Positions 35,193-47,300 of a DNA stretch of 64,000 nucleotides are shown piece by piece. The notes below the pieces were generated by a model that was not told where the DNA came from, did no database searches, and worked only from the letters and a program-made list of their open reading frames with translations. Where the stretch lies: NCBI GenBank assembly GCA_039105265.1, contig JAPFFF010000011.1:992001-1056000 (forward strand), in the 5' to 3' direction. Numbering within the stretch: position 1 is the stretch's first letter; every line of letters starts with the position of its first letter. The translations under genes were made by a program, and so were the position numbers. Source of the DNA: Tritrichomonas musculus. Its lineage: Eukaryota > Parabasalia > Tritrichomonadida > Tritrichomonadidae.

Positions 35193-38092
35193 CTACTCAA
35201 TATTTGCACACTTCTTCTCTAATGCAGCAATCCTTTTCTCCAATGAATCGATATATAAATCCTTTTGCTCCAACATTTCTTTGACCTCCAATTTTGTAAT
35301 ATAAGCAGTCATATCTATATCATCTAGGGGATGCTTTGTGCTTTGAACAGATTTTATTTCGTTAGCTAATATTTTGAAAACAGGCTTCAAAGAATCTCTG
35401 AAAATATTACATAAATTAAATGTTGCCTGAAGAGTCATTACCCCCTTGTCTGGATCATCAAAATCATTTTCGAAAGTAATCTCTTCTAATTCATCTAACC
35501 CTTCATCACACCATTCTAATACTTTATTTGTGTCTGAAATTGTCCTAGACCAAGGGTCAAATTTTCTTAGCCGAGAAGCGCCGCTAAAATATGACTCTTC
35601 CAATAAAAATGATGTCCTAGCATGAGTTATTGTTGTCGCTGCTACTGCTACTTCTGATGACGCTTCTGCTCCTCCAAATGTAATGCCCATCGATGATAAA
35701 GCTAAGCCTCCACCAACTATTCCACCTGCTATAGTGAAGGCTAAAGAAATCCTTTCAACAATCTTTATTGACTTCATATCTGAAATTAGATGTTCAGTCT
35801 TATCTTCGACTGTTATTAATTTCCTATCCATTTGGCCAACTTTATTCTCCAATTTATTGAAGTCATATGATAAAACATCAAAGTTATTACTTACCAAATT
35901 TAAATCACTTCTCATCGTAGTAATATTGTCGGCAGTAATAATTTTGGATGAGCATATATTATAATCTGTATACAAAGTGGTAGCTGCATTAGGATTGGGG
36001 TATATCTCATAAAATTGTTGCCTGATAATATATTCAAAGGGATTCATTTTACCATCCCAATTCATTTCTTCGAAGGGGTCTGCCATGCTCTTTCGTAAAT
36101 ATATTTCAATATTCCTTTCCTCAGGATTGATAAAACCATCTGTCCAATCACAGGCTATTCTATCTATTGTGTCTAAATCTCCTATCAAATCAACATTTCC
36201 ATTCAGCTGTCCATAGACATGAAGTATTTGTGGCAATATTTTGAATGTTAGTCTGGTAGGAGTAGATGATTTTGGCAAATAAATATCTAAATATACTCTG
36301 GAGATTTTAGGAATTAATTCATTAAATTTAATTATATTAGCCTCATAATTAAATAATCTACACTCAACACCTACCAAATCATAGCCTTCATATGTCTCTT
36401 TATTATGTCCTCCCATCTCAAACACCCAACAACTAATATGATTTTCATCCCCATTTATAATTTCATCATTGTTTAACAATAATTTGGTTTCTAATTTTCC
36501 TTCTTTACTAGCGAGTGCATATAAGCTATACAATATACCCTTCTCTCCTCTCGGTATTATTTCGTTGTGTATATCATCATTTTTCATCATTGCATAGCAT
36601 AAATGTGTTCTATTATCATTATGATAATACCCTGTGTTCCTTTTATTTAATTTGTTAATGACACTCCCTCCTAATCTTCCGCTCAAATTATTGCCTGTCC
36701 ATTTATCTTCCTTCCATTCTAATTCCCATGAATTACCGAAGCAATACTCCTTGAATTTGAATCCTTCGATGAGATGGTAATCATCTGGGATTTCATATAT
36801 CATTTTATAATATTCTTTATCTTCTATTGTAGCGTCAGTAATTTTTGTTGGTTTATATAAATAAATAATATCAGAATTATGTAATTTAAGAGCATTCTTA
36901 GCCTCTATTGTATCACACTTTATTGTTGGCTCAACAGCTACCAAAGAGTCTTGAGGCAATAAATACATTATACTTAGCTCTCCCTTGAGATATAAATCAT
37001 AAGAATCAATTCTAACCCCTTCATCATGAGCAATATATAATTTATTTGTTGTTGTTTCATGGAAATAACTAAGCCGGGTTTCATCATGCTCGGTATTGTG
37101 TATGAGGACTGGATTATATATTTTTCCATCTTCTGCATAGATATAGAACTCTTTAATTATTTTTCCATTAGCATTCATGATAATATTGTTTCGAAGAATT
37201 ATTTCAAATATATTTATCCTTCCCTGAGTATCTTTTATTTGTTCTTGTATTTCTTCTGTACCACCTATCACCATCATCTTAAAATCTCTATCAAATAATC
37301 TAAAAGTATCTGTGCTGAGCAAATTATTGGTGAGAATATATTTGGGAAAGCCAGATTGATAAGTAAAATTAGATGTGGTAATATCCCCTCCCGATGATAA
37401 ATTTGATATATCTACTCCATTTATTAATCCATTAACATTTAAATTTGCTTTGATATTAACATCTCCATATATTGGTTTTTCTCTATTAAATTGATAATTC
37501 TTTGGTGGTTCGATATATTTGTTTCCATATACTTCTAATGCTTTCTTGAACGATTCAAGGTCTGACCCTGGAATAGAAACAGAGTCATCAGGCTGTTTTG
37601 GCGGTGTGCCGATGTCAATACTCAAAGGGCTAACAGCACTATTGCAGTATATCCATTCATTTTCATTTTCGTCCCATACTATATCTCCTTCTTTCTGTTT
37701 TGTATTGTTTGCCATAAAGGCTGTATAAACAGCCACACTCATTCTATCTTCATTATTCCTCCAACCTTGACATTTATTATCAAAATCAGTAATCATAATC
37801 TGAATCCAGTTTTGTCTGTCCACATCAAATATAAATGAAGGAGGCGCATCAAAGCTTCTATTTGTTCTCCAGCCTGATGGAAAATCATCAAATGAATACC
37901 CACTTTCTGTTAATAAAACCCATCTATGAAAGAGGGCTGACCAATAATATCTTTCATCATGATCAATATTAAAAGACCTATCATTTATGAAATTGGTATG
38001 CTGTATATTGGAATCTATATGCTGATTTTGATTTTGATATTGATTTACCAAATCATTTATACCGTCATCATTATTGTAAATCGAAAAGTCGA
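35193..38092 (-). CDS. Fibre protein, A-type, portion within left inverted repeat (element E)
   Basis: The open frame (about 965 codons to the repeat edge) is nearly identical to residues ~413-1380 of the full-size gene at 44317-48459. It contains the DRSFNIDHDERYYW region, EYCFGNSWELEW, TTLYTDYNI, a coiled coil, the Gly-rich hydrophobic segment (SLAFTIAGGIVGGGLALSS) and the STKHPLDDIDMTAYIT/CANIE end. Only the part of the gene that lies in the inverted repeat is here; beyond the repeat edge the sequence changes to the tandem-repeat block, so a native promoter is not evident. Confidence 0.75.
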
Positions 38093-39156
38093 AAGATTGA
38101 AAAATGAAAATTTCGAGAGAGAATTTTACTAATTTTATCGCCTATATTTCATCGAAAATCAGTCAAAATTTAAGCGAAAAATTCAGGTCGAAAAAAAGTA
38201 AAATGAAAATTTCGAAGGAAAATTTCGGTCATTTTTCGTCTATATTTTATCGAAAATCAGTCAAAATTTAGCTCGTTTTTTGAGTCATTTTATCGCCTAT
38301 ATTTCATCGAAAATCACTTGAAATTTAAGCGAAAAATTCAGGTCGAAAAAAAATAAAATGAAAATTTTGAAGGAAAATTCAGCTCATTTTTTGAGTCATT
38401 TTATCGCCTATATTTCATCGAAAATCACTTGAAATTTCAGCGAAAAATTCAGGTCGAAAAAAGTAAAATGAAAATTTTGAAGGAAAATTCAGCTCATTTT
38501 TTGAGTCATTTTATCGCCTATATTTCATCGAAAATCACTTGAAATTTCAGCGAAAAATTCAGGTCGAAAAAAGTAAAATGAAAATTTTGAAGGAAAATTC
38601 AGCTCATTTTTTGAGTCATTTTATCGCCTATATTTCATCGAAAATCACTTGAAATTTAAGCGAAAAATTCAGGTCGAAAAAAAATAAAATGAAAATTTTG
38701 AAGGAAAATTCAGCTCATTTTTTGAGTCATTTTATCGCCTATATTTCATCGAAAATCACTTGAAATTTCAGCGAAAAATTCAGGTCGAAAAAAAGTAAAA
38801 TGAAAATTTCGAAGGAAAATTTATCTCATTTTTTCAGTCATTTTTTCGTCAATATTTTATCGAAAATCAGTCAAAATTTAGCTCGTTTTTTGTGTCATTT
38901 TTTGAGAAATTTTTCATCGAAAATCTATTAAAATTTTGGTCGTTTTTTGGGTCGTTTTATCGCCTATATTTCATCGAAAATCACTTGAAATTTCGGTCAT
39001 TTTTTCGTCTATATTTCATCGAAAATCAGTCAAAATTTAGCTCTTTTTTTTCGTCTATATTTCATCGAAAATCAGTCAAAATTTAGCTCTTTTTTTCGTC
39101 TATATTTCATCGAAAATCACTTGAAATTTCGGTCATTTTTTGAGTCATTTCATTCT
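38093..39156. repeat. Minisatellite of about 110-bp units (element E)
   Basis: About 1.06 kb of AT-rich tandem repeats. Four near-perfect central units share the phrase GAAGGAAAATTCAGCTCATT with starts near 38368, 38478, 38588 and 38700, so a period of 110-112 bases; the edges hold shorter or degenerate units with ATTTCATCGAAAATCA. It lies between the left inverted repeat and the end of polB. No coding sequence is credible here, although short chance frames exist. Confidence 0.85.
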
Positions 39157-42100
39157 TTAAAATTTGATTTTTCTCTCGAAAGCTGGTAAATTAATCTGTT
39201 GGTACGAGCTACTTTTTTTGAAACAATTAGCCCCATCAAGAAGATTGAAGACTATCTCCTCGCCGCAATATAATTTCTCATACAATTCCTCCACTGATAT
39301 ATTCATCCTCTTTGCTTTGTTTAGAATACATTGTTTTGGAATTCCTTTCAGTCTTATATGTAGGCCTTCATTCCCCTTCTCATCTACCAAAATGCGAGAT
39401 ATCATTTCTTCCCCAGAGCTATTAATTTTCTTGAATGAACAGCCCCAAAAGCTCCTTCAAACGAATCAAAATCACAGTGAAACTGCGTCATCTTTTTGCC
39501 TATTAACTCCTTTCCATATCTCTTTTTGAACACTTCTCCTATCCTTGCTACATCTTCTTCTTTGATATGTATACTGTCTGTGTCTGTGTAGTATATTTCA
39601 ATTCCATTCTGCTCTGCAGAACTTATCACTCGATTCATCAAATGTTTGCTCCAGGACAACACACTGGCTCCAAAATGTGGTAAATTAAAGTGATTATTTA
39701 TTGGTTTTACTTTCTTAACATACACATTTTCGATTGATTTATTCTCTATTATTTCTGTGATATAATTATAATTTTTCCAGATATATTTGATGGCTTTATC
39801 TTTTGGTATGCATTTTGTTTCTGTCGTGGTGGCTTTGAGAATAGATTTTCCATAAATAGAATTTAAGAGGAGTTTAATAGTTTGTTGTAGAGGATTTTTT
39901 GCATCCTGATATTTCTTTCGGAGATTAAACAATTTCTCGATGAATATGTTGATTTTGCTATTAAATCCTTCATCAAAATAATATCCTCGGATAAAATCGT
40001 AGTCAAAAGTATAAAATTCCATCAGGTCCATAAAAGCTCTCTTGTCAATATAATAGTGGTCTGTTGGATTGTTGGTAAATATTTTAGAGCCCTGGTCGTT
40101 CCTGCTAAATACCTGCCCAAATTTATATGGCTTCTCTGATTTGCAGCTTAGTTTTTTAATGTTTATTTCGGCAAAGAACTGGTCATAACGTAATAATTCT
40201 TCAGTAGATATTCCTTCAGGAATAATTTTTGGCATTCCTTTTGGCACTCCAGACATAATACTCATGGCCGACGGATATAAAGAGACGGCATCGAAATCTT
40301 GTATTCTCGCTTCTACATACTGCTTTTCATTATTTGCCGTCATGGTTCTTCCCCCAGAAACACATCTCTGGATAAAGTTTTGTGGCTTACCACTTAGCTG
40401 ATAGCACTCATCGAATCAACCAAATTTGTAGGCATAATAATATCCAATCGAAGAGATAGAGATAAAATTATGGACGTCCAACATATCTGTTTTTGTTTGT
40501 CTGAACACTTCTATCAAGTCTCGATTAAATTTCTCTACTCCTTTCATCAAAACAATACAGTCGAGCTTGCAATAATAGATGGCATATTTCATGATATCGA
40601 TGCAAGGCATCGCTACGTCCGAAGGACTGTCTATCTGGAGATTTTCATAAGCGCCACAATTTATTGCATTATCGATAAGCTGTTTCCAGTCTTGTTTTAT
40701 TTGTTGAAGTGTTTTTTTGTCTTTATTTTCGAGATAATATTGTAGTTGGAATTCTAGTGCTGAGACTTCTTTTCGTTTGATATTTTTTTCTGTGTATATT
40801 TTATATGCCATCACTTCTTTGTGGACGGGTAGTTGGAACATTTTAGCGAAGGAAGATAGGGCAGCAGGTATCAAAGAGTAGCTATTTCGGAAGGTTAATC
40901 TTTTGTTTATTTTATATTTTGTCATGACAATTTGAAGAATTGTACCGTTCCTTTCAGTTATTTGGACGTCCCATCCTGGGGTGTTGATGAAGAAGCAGGC
41001 ATCATATTTTAGATTATGAAAGTATGTCAAAGAATTATTTTCCAAAGATTTTAATAATCTCTCGGCTATATTATCCCCATCAAAAACCATTTTATGTATC
41101 AATTCTTTTGTTCTATATACTGTAATGTTAAGATATGGTTTATGGGGTGATAGTGTTGTATCTGTCTCAAAATCAGAGTAGTATATCTTTGACCACTCCC
41201 TCTCTTTTTTCATAACAGATGAATCTATTTTTTGACAGCAAAGGGAAGGGTCATAATTTAAATCTTGATAATCTGCTAGATGACTGTTATATTCATTTGT
41301 GGCCAAAATATCCATCTCGCAAGATTTTATTTCTCTGAACATGCCTTCTTTAAATAGCTTTCGAAGGACTGTTATAAGCTTTGTGTTTCCCACGGGTTTG
41401 TTAATCATGTAATGATTTTTGTATAATAACAGGTCTACAGTCCTGTTAAAAGCTTTAGCCCAGGCTTTCTTTCGGGTATCTATTTTGATTTGCTGTTGGT
41501 CTCTCGTAGCATATTTTTCATCAATCCTCCTGACAATAAAATGGCATTTAAAATATTTGGCAATATCATAGATTAAAGTATTTGGCACCATCCTTGTTTT
41601 CACCATGGAACGTAGATGATTTATTTCTTCCTCTGAGAAAACTTTTGATTGAATACATGCATAGACCAGGCAATTATCTTGATAATTTTTCTTCTCAACA
41701 GACTTAAATATTTGATATATAGTCAAATCAATATCAGAAAGATTGATATATGGAAAGAATCCTCCGTCTGGTTTTTCTCTATAATCTTCATCAATTTCTA
41801 CTTCTTCTTCATATAGCTTTCCTTTACTAGTTTGTTTATTGATTGTGAAGACGGTTTGTTTGCCTTTCTTTTTGTTTTGAATGAAGAGTAATTGATATTT
41901 TGCAGGGATAAATACATTACCAATCCAAGGATTATTATCAGAACAATCATCATTTAAATCTATTGTACCGGAGATATGACCAATAGTTGTGTCAATATTT
42001 CGTGCCGATGAGATGGTATACCACTTATATTCCTCCCCATCTAGAGACTCACTTTTTACCACCACGTTCTTTTTATTCTTCTTGTGAAGCTGCCTTAGAG

Positions 42101-42596
42101 TTTCAGTAAATGCCATCCTGGTATCTTCATCATCTCCAATAACTATTTCGAATGAAATTTCTTTGCTCGCTTTCATCATAAATTCCTTCATCTGCTTCTT
42201 AAATTTAGGCTTGTCTTGAATATTTTTGACTCTTTCCTTGTACTCTTTTCTGGCTTCGGTCTTAGCTGTAGAGTACAAATCGACCGAAATATTTAATATA
42301 TCCCTTTCTGCTCTGGCATTATTTTTGAGGCTTTGTTTGTATTCTCTTCGCGATGCCTTTTCTTTTTGTCTGGTATTCTTTTGCCTGCGCAGATTGTTAA
42401 ACAACTTATCATCACTTTCATTAAATGCCTTGATATAATCCTTCACTTTCAAGCCTCTTTTGTTTATTTTCATTTTGGAGATATTTTGTCTGAGCTCTTC
42501 ACGTAGTTTTTTTACGGTTTGTTTCCCTTTACCATAAAATCCAGGGAGGGATAAAATTTGCTTCTTGGATAGTTTGGAAATGAGCTGGTTGTCCAT
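39157..42596 (-). pseudogene. polB: Protein-primed polB, fossil (element E)
   Basis: Starts at ATG 42596. N-terminal SAP-like region (LSKKQILSLPGFYGKGKQTV), basic linker, OTU-like signature (DNCLVYACIQSKVF near 41670 and KNHYMINKP near 41410), exonuclease motifs YYSDFETD and FHNLKYDACFFI, palm motifs DFDAVSLYPS, LLNSIYGKS and YYTDTDSIHI, and a C-terminal tail with KGIPKQCI. The whole gene is represented but it looks broken, with about two breaks. It is the only replication gene in the element. Closest relative is the polB of element C. Confidence 0.88.
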
Positions 42597-43301
42597 TTTA
42601 CAATAAAATTAAAAAGTGATAAAAAAATATCACGCGACAAAAATTATAGCAGAACAGAAAAAATGAAGATTGGGATTCAAGAATGGGATTGGCAAAATAT
42701 GACTGAAATAATTGAATTCTCCTCTAAAATAGGAAGAAAATTGACTATAAGAACGTTTTAAAATATTAAATATTCATCGAGATATTGATACCAAAATTTT
42801 GGAAAAAAAGCATGAGTAGGGGGTCATGGTTTTGAGATTGAGAAAATATAAATGATGTTTCAAAAAATATGTATGAGCAGGTATGTTCATTTTTTTATTA
42901 CCAAACAAGCAACTTGGGGTTCCTGAGCCCCATAAAAGAAAGCAGTAAAGGGGGTCCCAATTTTTCAAATCACATTTCGTGGTGCCATAATAATATTATG
43001 GTCGCCGCAAAAGTATGTATGAAATATTTTTGTAGGAATTGTGATTTGAAAAATGGGACTTTCTATGAGATGCCACAAAAATATGAATGATATATTTTTG
43101 AAAGGATTTCTAGAAAATCCTGTGGTCGTCTCAAAAAAAAAAAACTCAGGGAAGGGTTTTCTCTTTTTTCAAATAACATTTCAGGACAATTTTTTTCAAA
43201 AAACATGTCAAGAAAATGGTTCATTTGGACCGACAATACACAATGTTTTTTTGGAAAAATTTTTTGAATGAAATTTTTTGGAAATTGAGATAAATCTTAG
43301 A
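42597..43301. other. Non-coding centre of element E with a 100-base hairpin
   Basis: About 700 bases with no credible gene. It holds a long inverted pair: TCCCAATTTTTCAAATCACA at 42956-42975 against TGTGATTTGAAAAATGGGA near 43035-43053, enclosing a second palindrome CCATAATA-A-TATTATGG near 42988-43004. Degenerate copies of the CGCCRCAAAGTAT motif (near 43003 and 43069) anticipate the array that follows. Confidence 0.6.
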
Positions 43302-43440
43302 GCGCCACAAAGTATATATTTGAGCGCCGCAAAGTATGTTTTGAGCGCCACAAAGATGTCTTAGAGCGCCACAAAGACGACCTGATGCGCCACAAAGATA
43401 TACCTGAAGCGCCACAAAGTATACTTAGAGCGCCACAAAG
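43302..43440. repeat. Iteron-like array: seven GCGCCRCAAAG copies at 21-22 bp spacing (element E)
   Basis: Copies start at 43302, 43324, 43345, 43366, 43387, 43409 and 43430. The 11-base core is almost invariant while the 10-11 base spacers vary (TATATATTTGA, TATGTTTTGA, ATGTCTTAGA and so on), the reverse of what is expected for a simple tandem duplication. Spacing of two helical turns places all cores on one DNA face, as in iterons or operator arrays. It lies between polB and the 244-residue gene, and 120 bases beyond the end of the latter. Confidence 0.88.
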
Positions 43441-43562
43441 AGAAGCATGAAAGATTTTACGACCAAATATTGTCTCAGATCACATGTCCATTTCCTGGTT
43501 TCAAAGAGCATTCAAATGGGATTTCAAAGGCTTCAGAAAATGATTTCAAAGGACTTTCAAAT

Positions 43563-44297
43563 TTATTTTGTCAAGATATCATATATATCAGCATCCTGGG
43601 ATGGTTTTATCTTCAGAGTAATGAACAAGGGGGATTTTAAGATTACTGGCTGGAACATAAAGTCGACCAACCTCATTTCCAAATACTTTAACGAATCTGT
43701 ATTTACTTTTACTTTTATTGGTTTTGTCAAATCATAATTCACTATTAAAGCTTCTTGGTCCATAATCATTGTATCAATATTTGCGATGATGCTGGGAGTA
43801 TATTCTTGGTCTCCAATAGATGAGTGCGCTGCTACACCCTGCAAAGATACTAAATATAATTTATTGGCAAAATCAAGAATTGGCAAATCTGGGACGTTGC
43901 ATTCAACTCCATTTGGAAATATATGTCCAGGCTTAGTATTGAACAATCCAGTAATTAATTTTGCTCTATGGCTGCCTTCTTTGAATTTTACTGTTTGGAC
44001 AGGCTTTAAAGATATGGTTCTATTGTTGACATTTTTGAAGGTAATTACAGTCTGACTTTCATTTAAAAATTTAACCAGATTTGCAAAAGAATAGGCATAC
44101 GACTCCTCGAAATCAATTCGAACTTCACTATTTTCTGTCTCAAATATTAAATAATCATCATCGGTGGTTAACAAAATATTGGCTTTAGTATTAATAGACG
44201 AAACATAATACTTGACGAAAGGGCATTTCCAAGGAATATCTATATTCATTCTTACAGTATTATAATTCCCTGGCTGGCTCTGAACACTATACAGCAT
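43563..44297 (-). CDS. 244-residue beta-rich protein, unknown (element E)
   Basis: Reads through from ATG 44297. Beta-rich with MNIDIPWKCPFVKYYVSSIN, TTDDDYLIFETENSEVRIDF and a C-terminal stretch LKYLEMRLVDFMFQPVILKS ending in FITLKIKP, which resembles the 'LTD-x-x-GN' hairpin of small Polinton virion proteins and the end of the conserved small proteins of A and D. Could be a minor capsid or penton-like protein. Head to head with the A-type fibre, 19 bases apart. Besides the fibres it is the only intact gene in the element's single-copy centre. Confidence 0.7.
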   Translation of the reverse strand: MLYSVQSQPGNYNTVRMNIDIPWKCPFVKYYVSSINTKANILLTTDDDYLIFETENSEVRIDFEESYAYSFANLVKFLNESQTVITFKNVNNRTISLKPVQTVKFKEGSHRAKLITGLFNTKPGHIFPNGVECNVPDLPILDFANKLYLVSLQGVAAHSSIGDQEYTPSIIANIDTMIMDQEALIVNYDLTKPIKVKVNTDSLKYLEMRLVDFMFQPVILKSPLFITLKIKPSQDADIYDILTK

Positions 44298-44316
44298 TAT
44301 TTAATTTCAGATTAAA
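44298..44316. promoter_or_regulatory. Very short divergent promoter (element E)
   Basis: Only 19 bases (ATTTAATTTCAGATTAAA) separate two opposite start codons, of the 244-residue gene and of the A-type fibre gene. Any promoter must overlap both starts or coding sequence. Confidence 0.4.
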
Positions 44317-47300
44317 ATGTCCTTGACACTATATTCTGCAAAGAGCAAAGAAGCAAAAAAACTTAAAGCAAATGGATTTGAAATAAGTGCTGGAGAAGAT
44401 GAAAAAATAAATATCATCCAAGAAGATAAGCCCGATGAATACCCAAAATTTAATTGTCTATACAATAAAGCTGAAGTTGATGCCAGAGTGGTAAATGACT
44501 ATATTGAAAATGGAGGTAGTCTTAAAGGATTTGGGGATGTTCCAATAACTGAAAAATCTACACAAATACTTGAATACAAAGCATTAGCAAGAACGAATTC
44601 ATTTGTTGAATCCAACAGAGAACTTATCAGAGATGAATATTGTGTTAATACATTTAATGATATTATCGAAGGGGAATCTAAGACTTGTGAAGCAATCCAT
44701 GATATGTATAGCGAATTGATGTGCGCAGCAGATGGATACGAACAAGTAGTATTGGAAGAAGACAAGGGGAAATGTGAAGTAGTAAAATATGTTCAAACTC
44801 CTACTGCTCCACCAGAGCCTAAGCCAACTGAACCTTTCCTCCAATACAAGACATATCATAATTTAGCTGATATGTTGATGAATATTATGAAGAATGAAAA
44901 AAAGAATCAAAACACAACGAGAATATTATATGAGGTATTTAATGAAGCAAACTGGATAAAATTCATAAATGGAACAAAGCAATATCATTACAATCTTCAA
45001 GACAATACTCTTAAGACAATAGGATATAAATATAAAAATAGTGATGAAGAAGTTAAAGCAGACCAGCTAGTGGAGGTAGGAAGCCCGGGTGAATTTATTG
45101 ATATATACATGCAAAATCAAAAAGATAATTACGCAAATATTAAACTATTTATGGGTGCTTTCCTAGCACAATATTTGGTTGAAGTAATGATAAAGAAGGG
45201 CATCAACTACATAAAAACAAGAAAGGATGCGGATAGTTTACGAATCACTATTATTGAAGATGACGGTACATCTGAAAACATCGCCCTTGGAGAATATTTA
45301 AATAATGTGTATGCAAGCTTAAACCATTTAACTCAAGCTCATAATGATTTGCATGATTATGTCCTCAAAATTAAATCCTGTACATGTAATCAAGATGGAG
45401 AGAATAATTTTGAAGATGAGAACGATGCTATATTTGTTGAATTGTTAGCTGATTTATATGATAGAGTTGATGGAGTCGAAGGCCATCTTCAGGTACATGA
45501 TATTAGTCGTTTGCATTTTGATAATCAGGTCCAGCTGGCTCAATCCCAGGTAGTCGACTTTTCGATTTACAATAATGATGACGGTATAAATGATTTGGTA
45601 AATCAATATCAAAATCAAAATCAGCATATAGATTCCAATATACAGCATACCAATTTCATGAATGATAGGTCTTTTAATATTGATCATGATGAAAGATATT
45701 ATTGGTCAGCCCTCTTTCATAGATGGGTTTTATTAACAGAAAGTGGGTATTCATTTGATGATTTTCCATCAGGCTGGAGAACAAATAGAAGCTTTGATGC
45801 GCCTCCTTCATTTATATTTGATGTGGACAGACAAAACTGGATTCAGATTATGATTACTGATTTTGATAATAAATGTCAAGGTTGGAGGAATAATGAAGAT
45901 AGAATGAGTGTGGCTGTTTATACAGCCTTTATGGCAAACAATACAAAACAGAAAGAAGGAGATATAGTATGGGACGAAAATGAAAATGAATGGATATACT
46001 GCAATAGTGCTGTTAGCCCTTTGAGTATTGACATCGGCACACCGCCAAAACAGCCTGATGACTCTGTTTCTATTCCAGGGTCAGACCTTGAATCGTTCAA
46101 GAAAGCATTAGAAGTATATGGAAACAAATATATCGAACCACCAAAGAATTATCAATTTAATAGAGAAAAACCAATATATGGAGATGTTAATATCAAAGCA
46201 AATTTAAATGTTAATGGATTAATAAATGGAGTAGATATATCAAATTTATCATCGGGAGGGGATATTACCACATCTAATTTTACTTATCAATCTGGCTTTC
46301 CCAAATATATTCTCACCAATAATTTGCTCAGCACAGATACTTTTAGATTATTTGATAGAGATTTTAAGATGATGGTGATAGGTGGTACAGAAGAAATACA
46401 AGAACAAATAAAAGATACTCAGGGAAGGATAAATATATTTAAAATAATTCTTCGAAACAATATTATCATGAATGCTAATGGAAAAATAATTAAAGAGTTC
46501 TATATCTATGCAGAAGATGGAAAAATATATAATCCAGTCCTCATACACAATACCGAGCATGATGAAACCCGGCTTAGTTATTTCCATGAAACAACAACAA
46601 ATAAATTATATATTGCTCATGATGAAGGGGTTAGAATTGATTCTTATGATTTATATCTCAAGGGAGAGCTAAGTATAATGTATTTATTACCTCAAGACTC
46701 TTTGGTAGCTGTTGAGCCAACAATAAAGTGTGATACAATAGAGGCTAAGAATGCTCTTAAATTACATAATTCTGATATTATTTATTTATATAAACCAACA
46801 AAAATTACTGACGCTACAATAGGAGATAAAGAATATTATAAAATGATATATGAAATCCCAGATGATTACCATCTCATCGAAGGCTTCAAATTCAAATTCA
46901 AGGAGTATTGCTTCGGTAATTCATGGGAATTAGAATGGAAGGAAGATAAATGGACAGGCAATAATTTGAGTGGAAGATTAGGAGGGAGTGTCATTAACAA
47001 ATTAAATAAAAGGAACACAGGGTATTATCATAATGATAATAGAACACATTTATGCTATGCAATGATGAAAAATGATGATATACACAACGAAATAATACCG
47101 AGAGGAGAGAAGGGTATATTGTATAGCTTATATGCACTCGCTAGTAAAGAAGGAAAATTAGAAACCAAATTATTGTTAAACAATGATGAAATTATAAATG
47201 GGGATGAAAATCATATTAGTTGTTGGGTGTTTGAGATGGGAGGACATAATAAAGAGACATATGAAGGCTATGATTTGGTAGGTGTTGAGTGTAGATTATT

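Larger units (their letters stand above)
31813..38092 (-). repeat. Left terminal inverted repeat of element E (about 6.28 kb)
   Basis: Reverse complement of 45554-51838, nearly identical throughout, with a net length difference of about 5-6 bases. From the end inwards: terminal hairpin, ~300-base leader without a gene, B-type fibre gene, then the A-type fibre gene up to the inner repeat edge. About five amino-acid-level differences are visible in ~1950 codons. Confidence 0.92.

Noticed and set aside
38892-39086. A 64-codon frame with repeated FIENLLKFRSF-type units
   Set aside because: It is a translation of the 110-bp minisatellite and its degenerate edge; repeat units alone explain it.
43302-43440. 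CRISPR-like array
   Set aside because: Cores are only 11 bases, spacers 10-11 bases and similar to each other, and there are no cas genes; the host is evidently eukaryotic.
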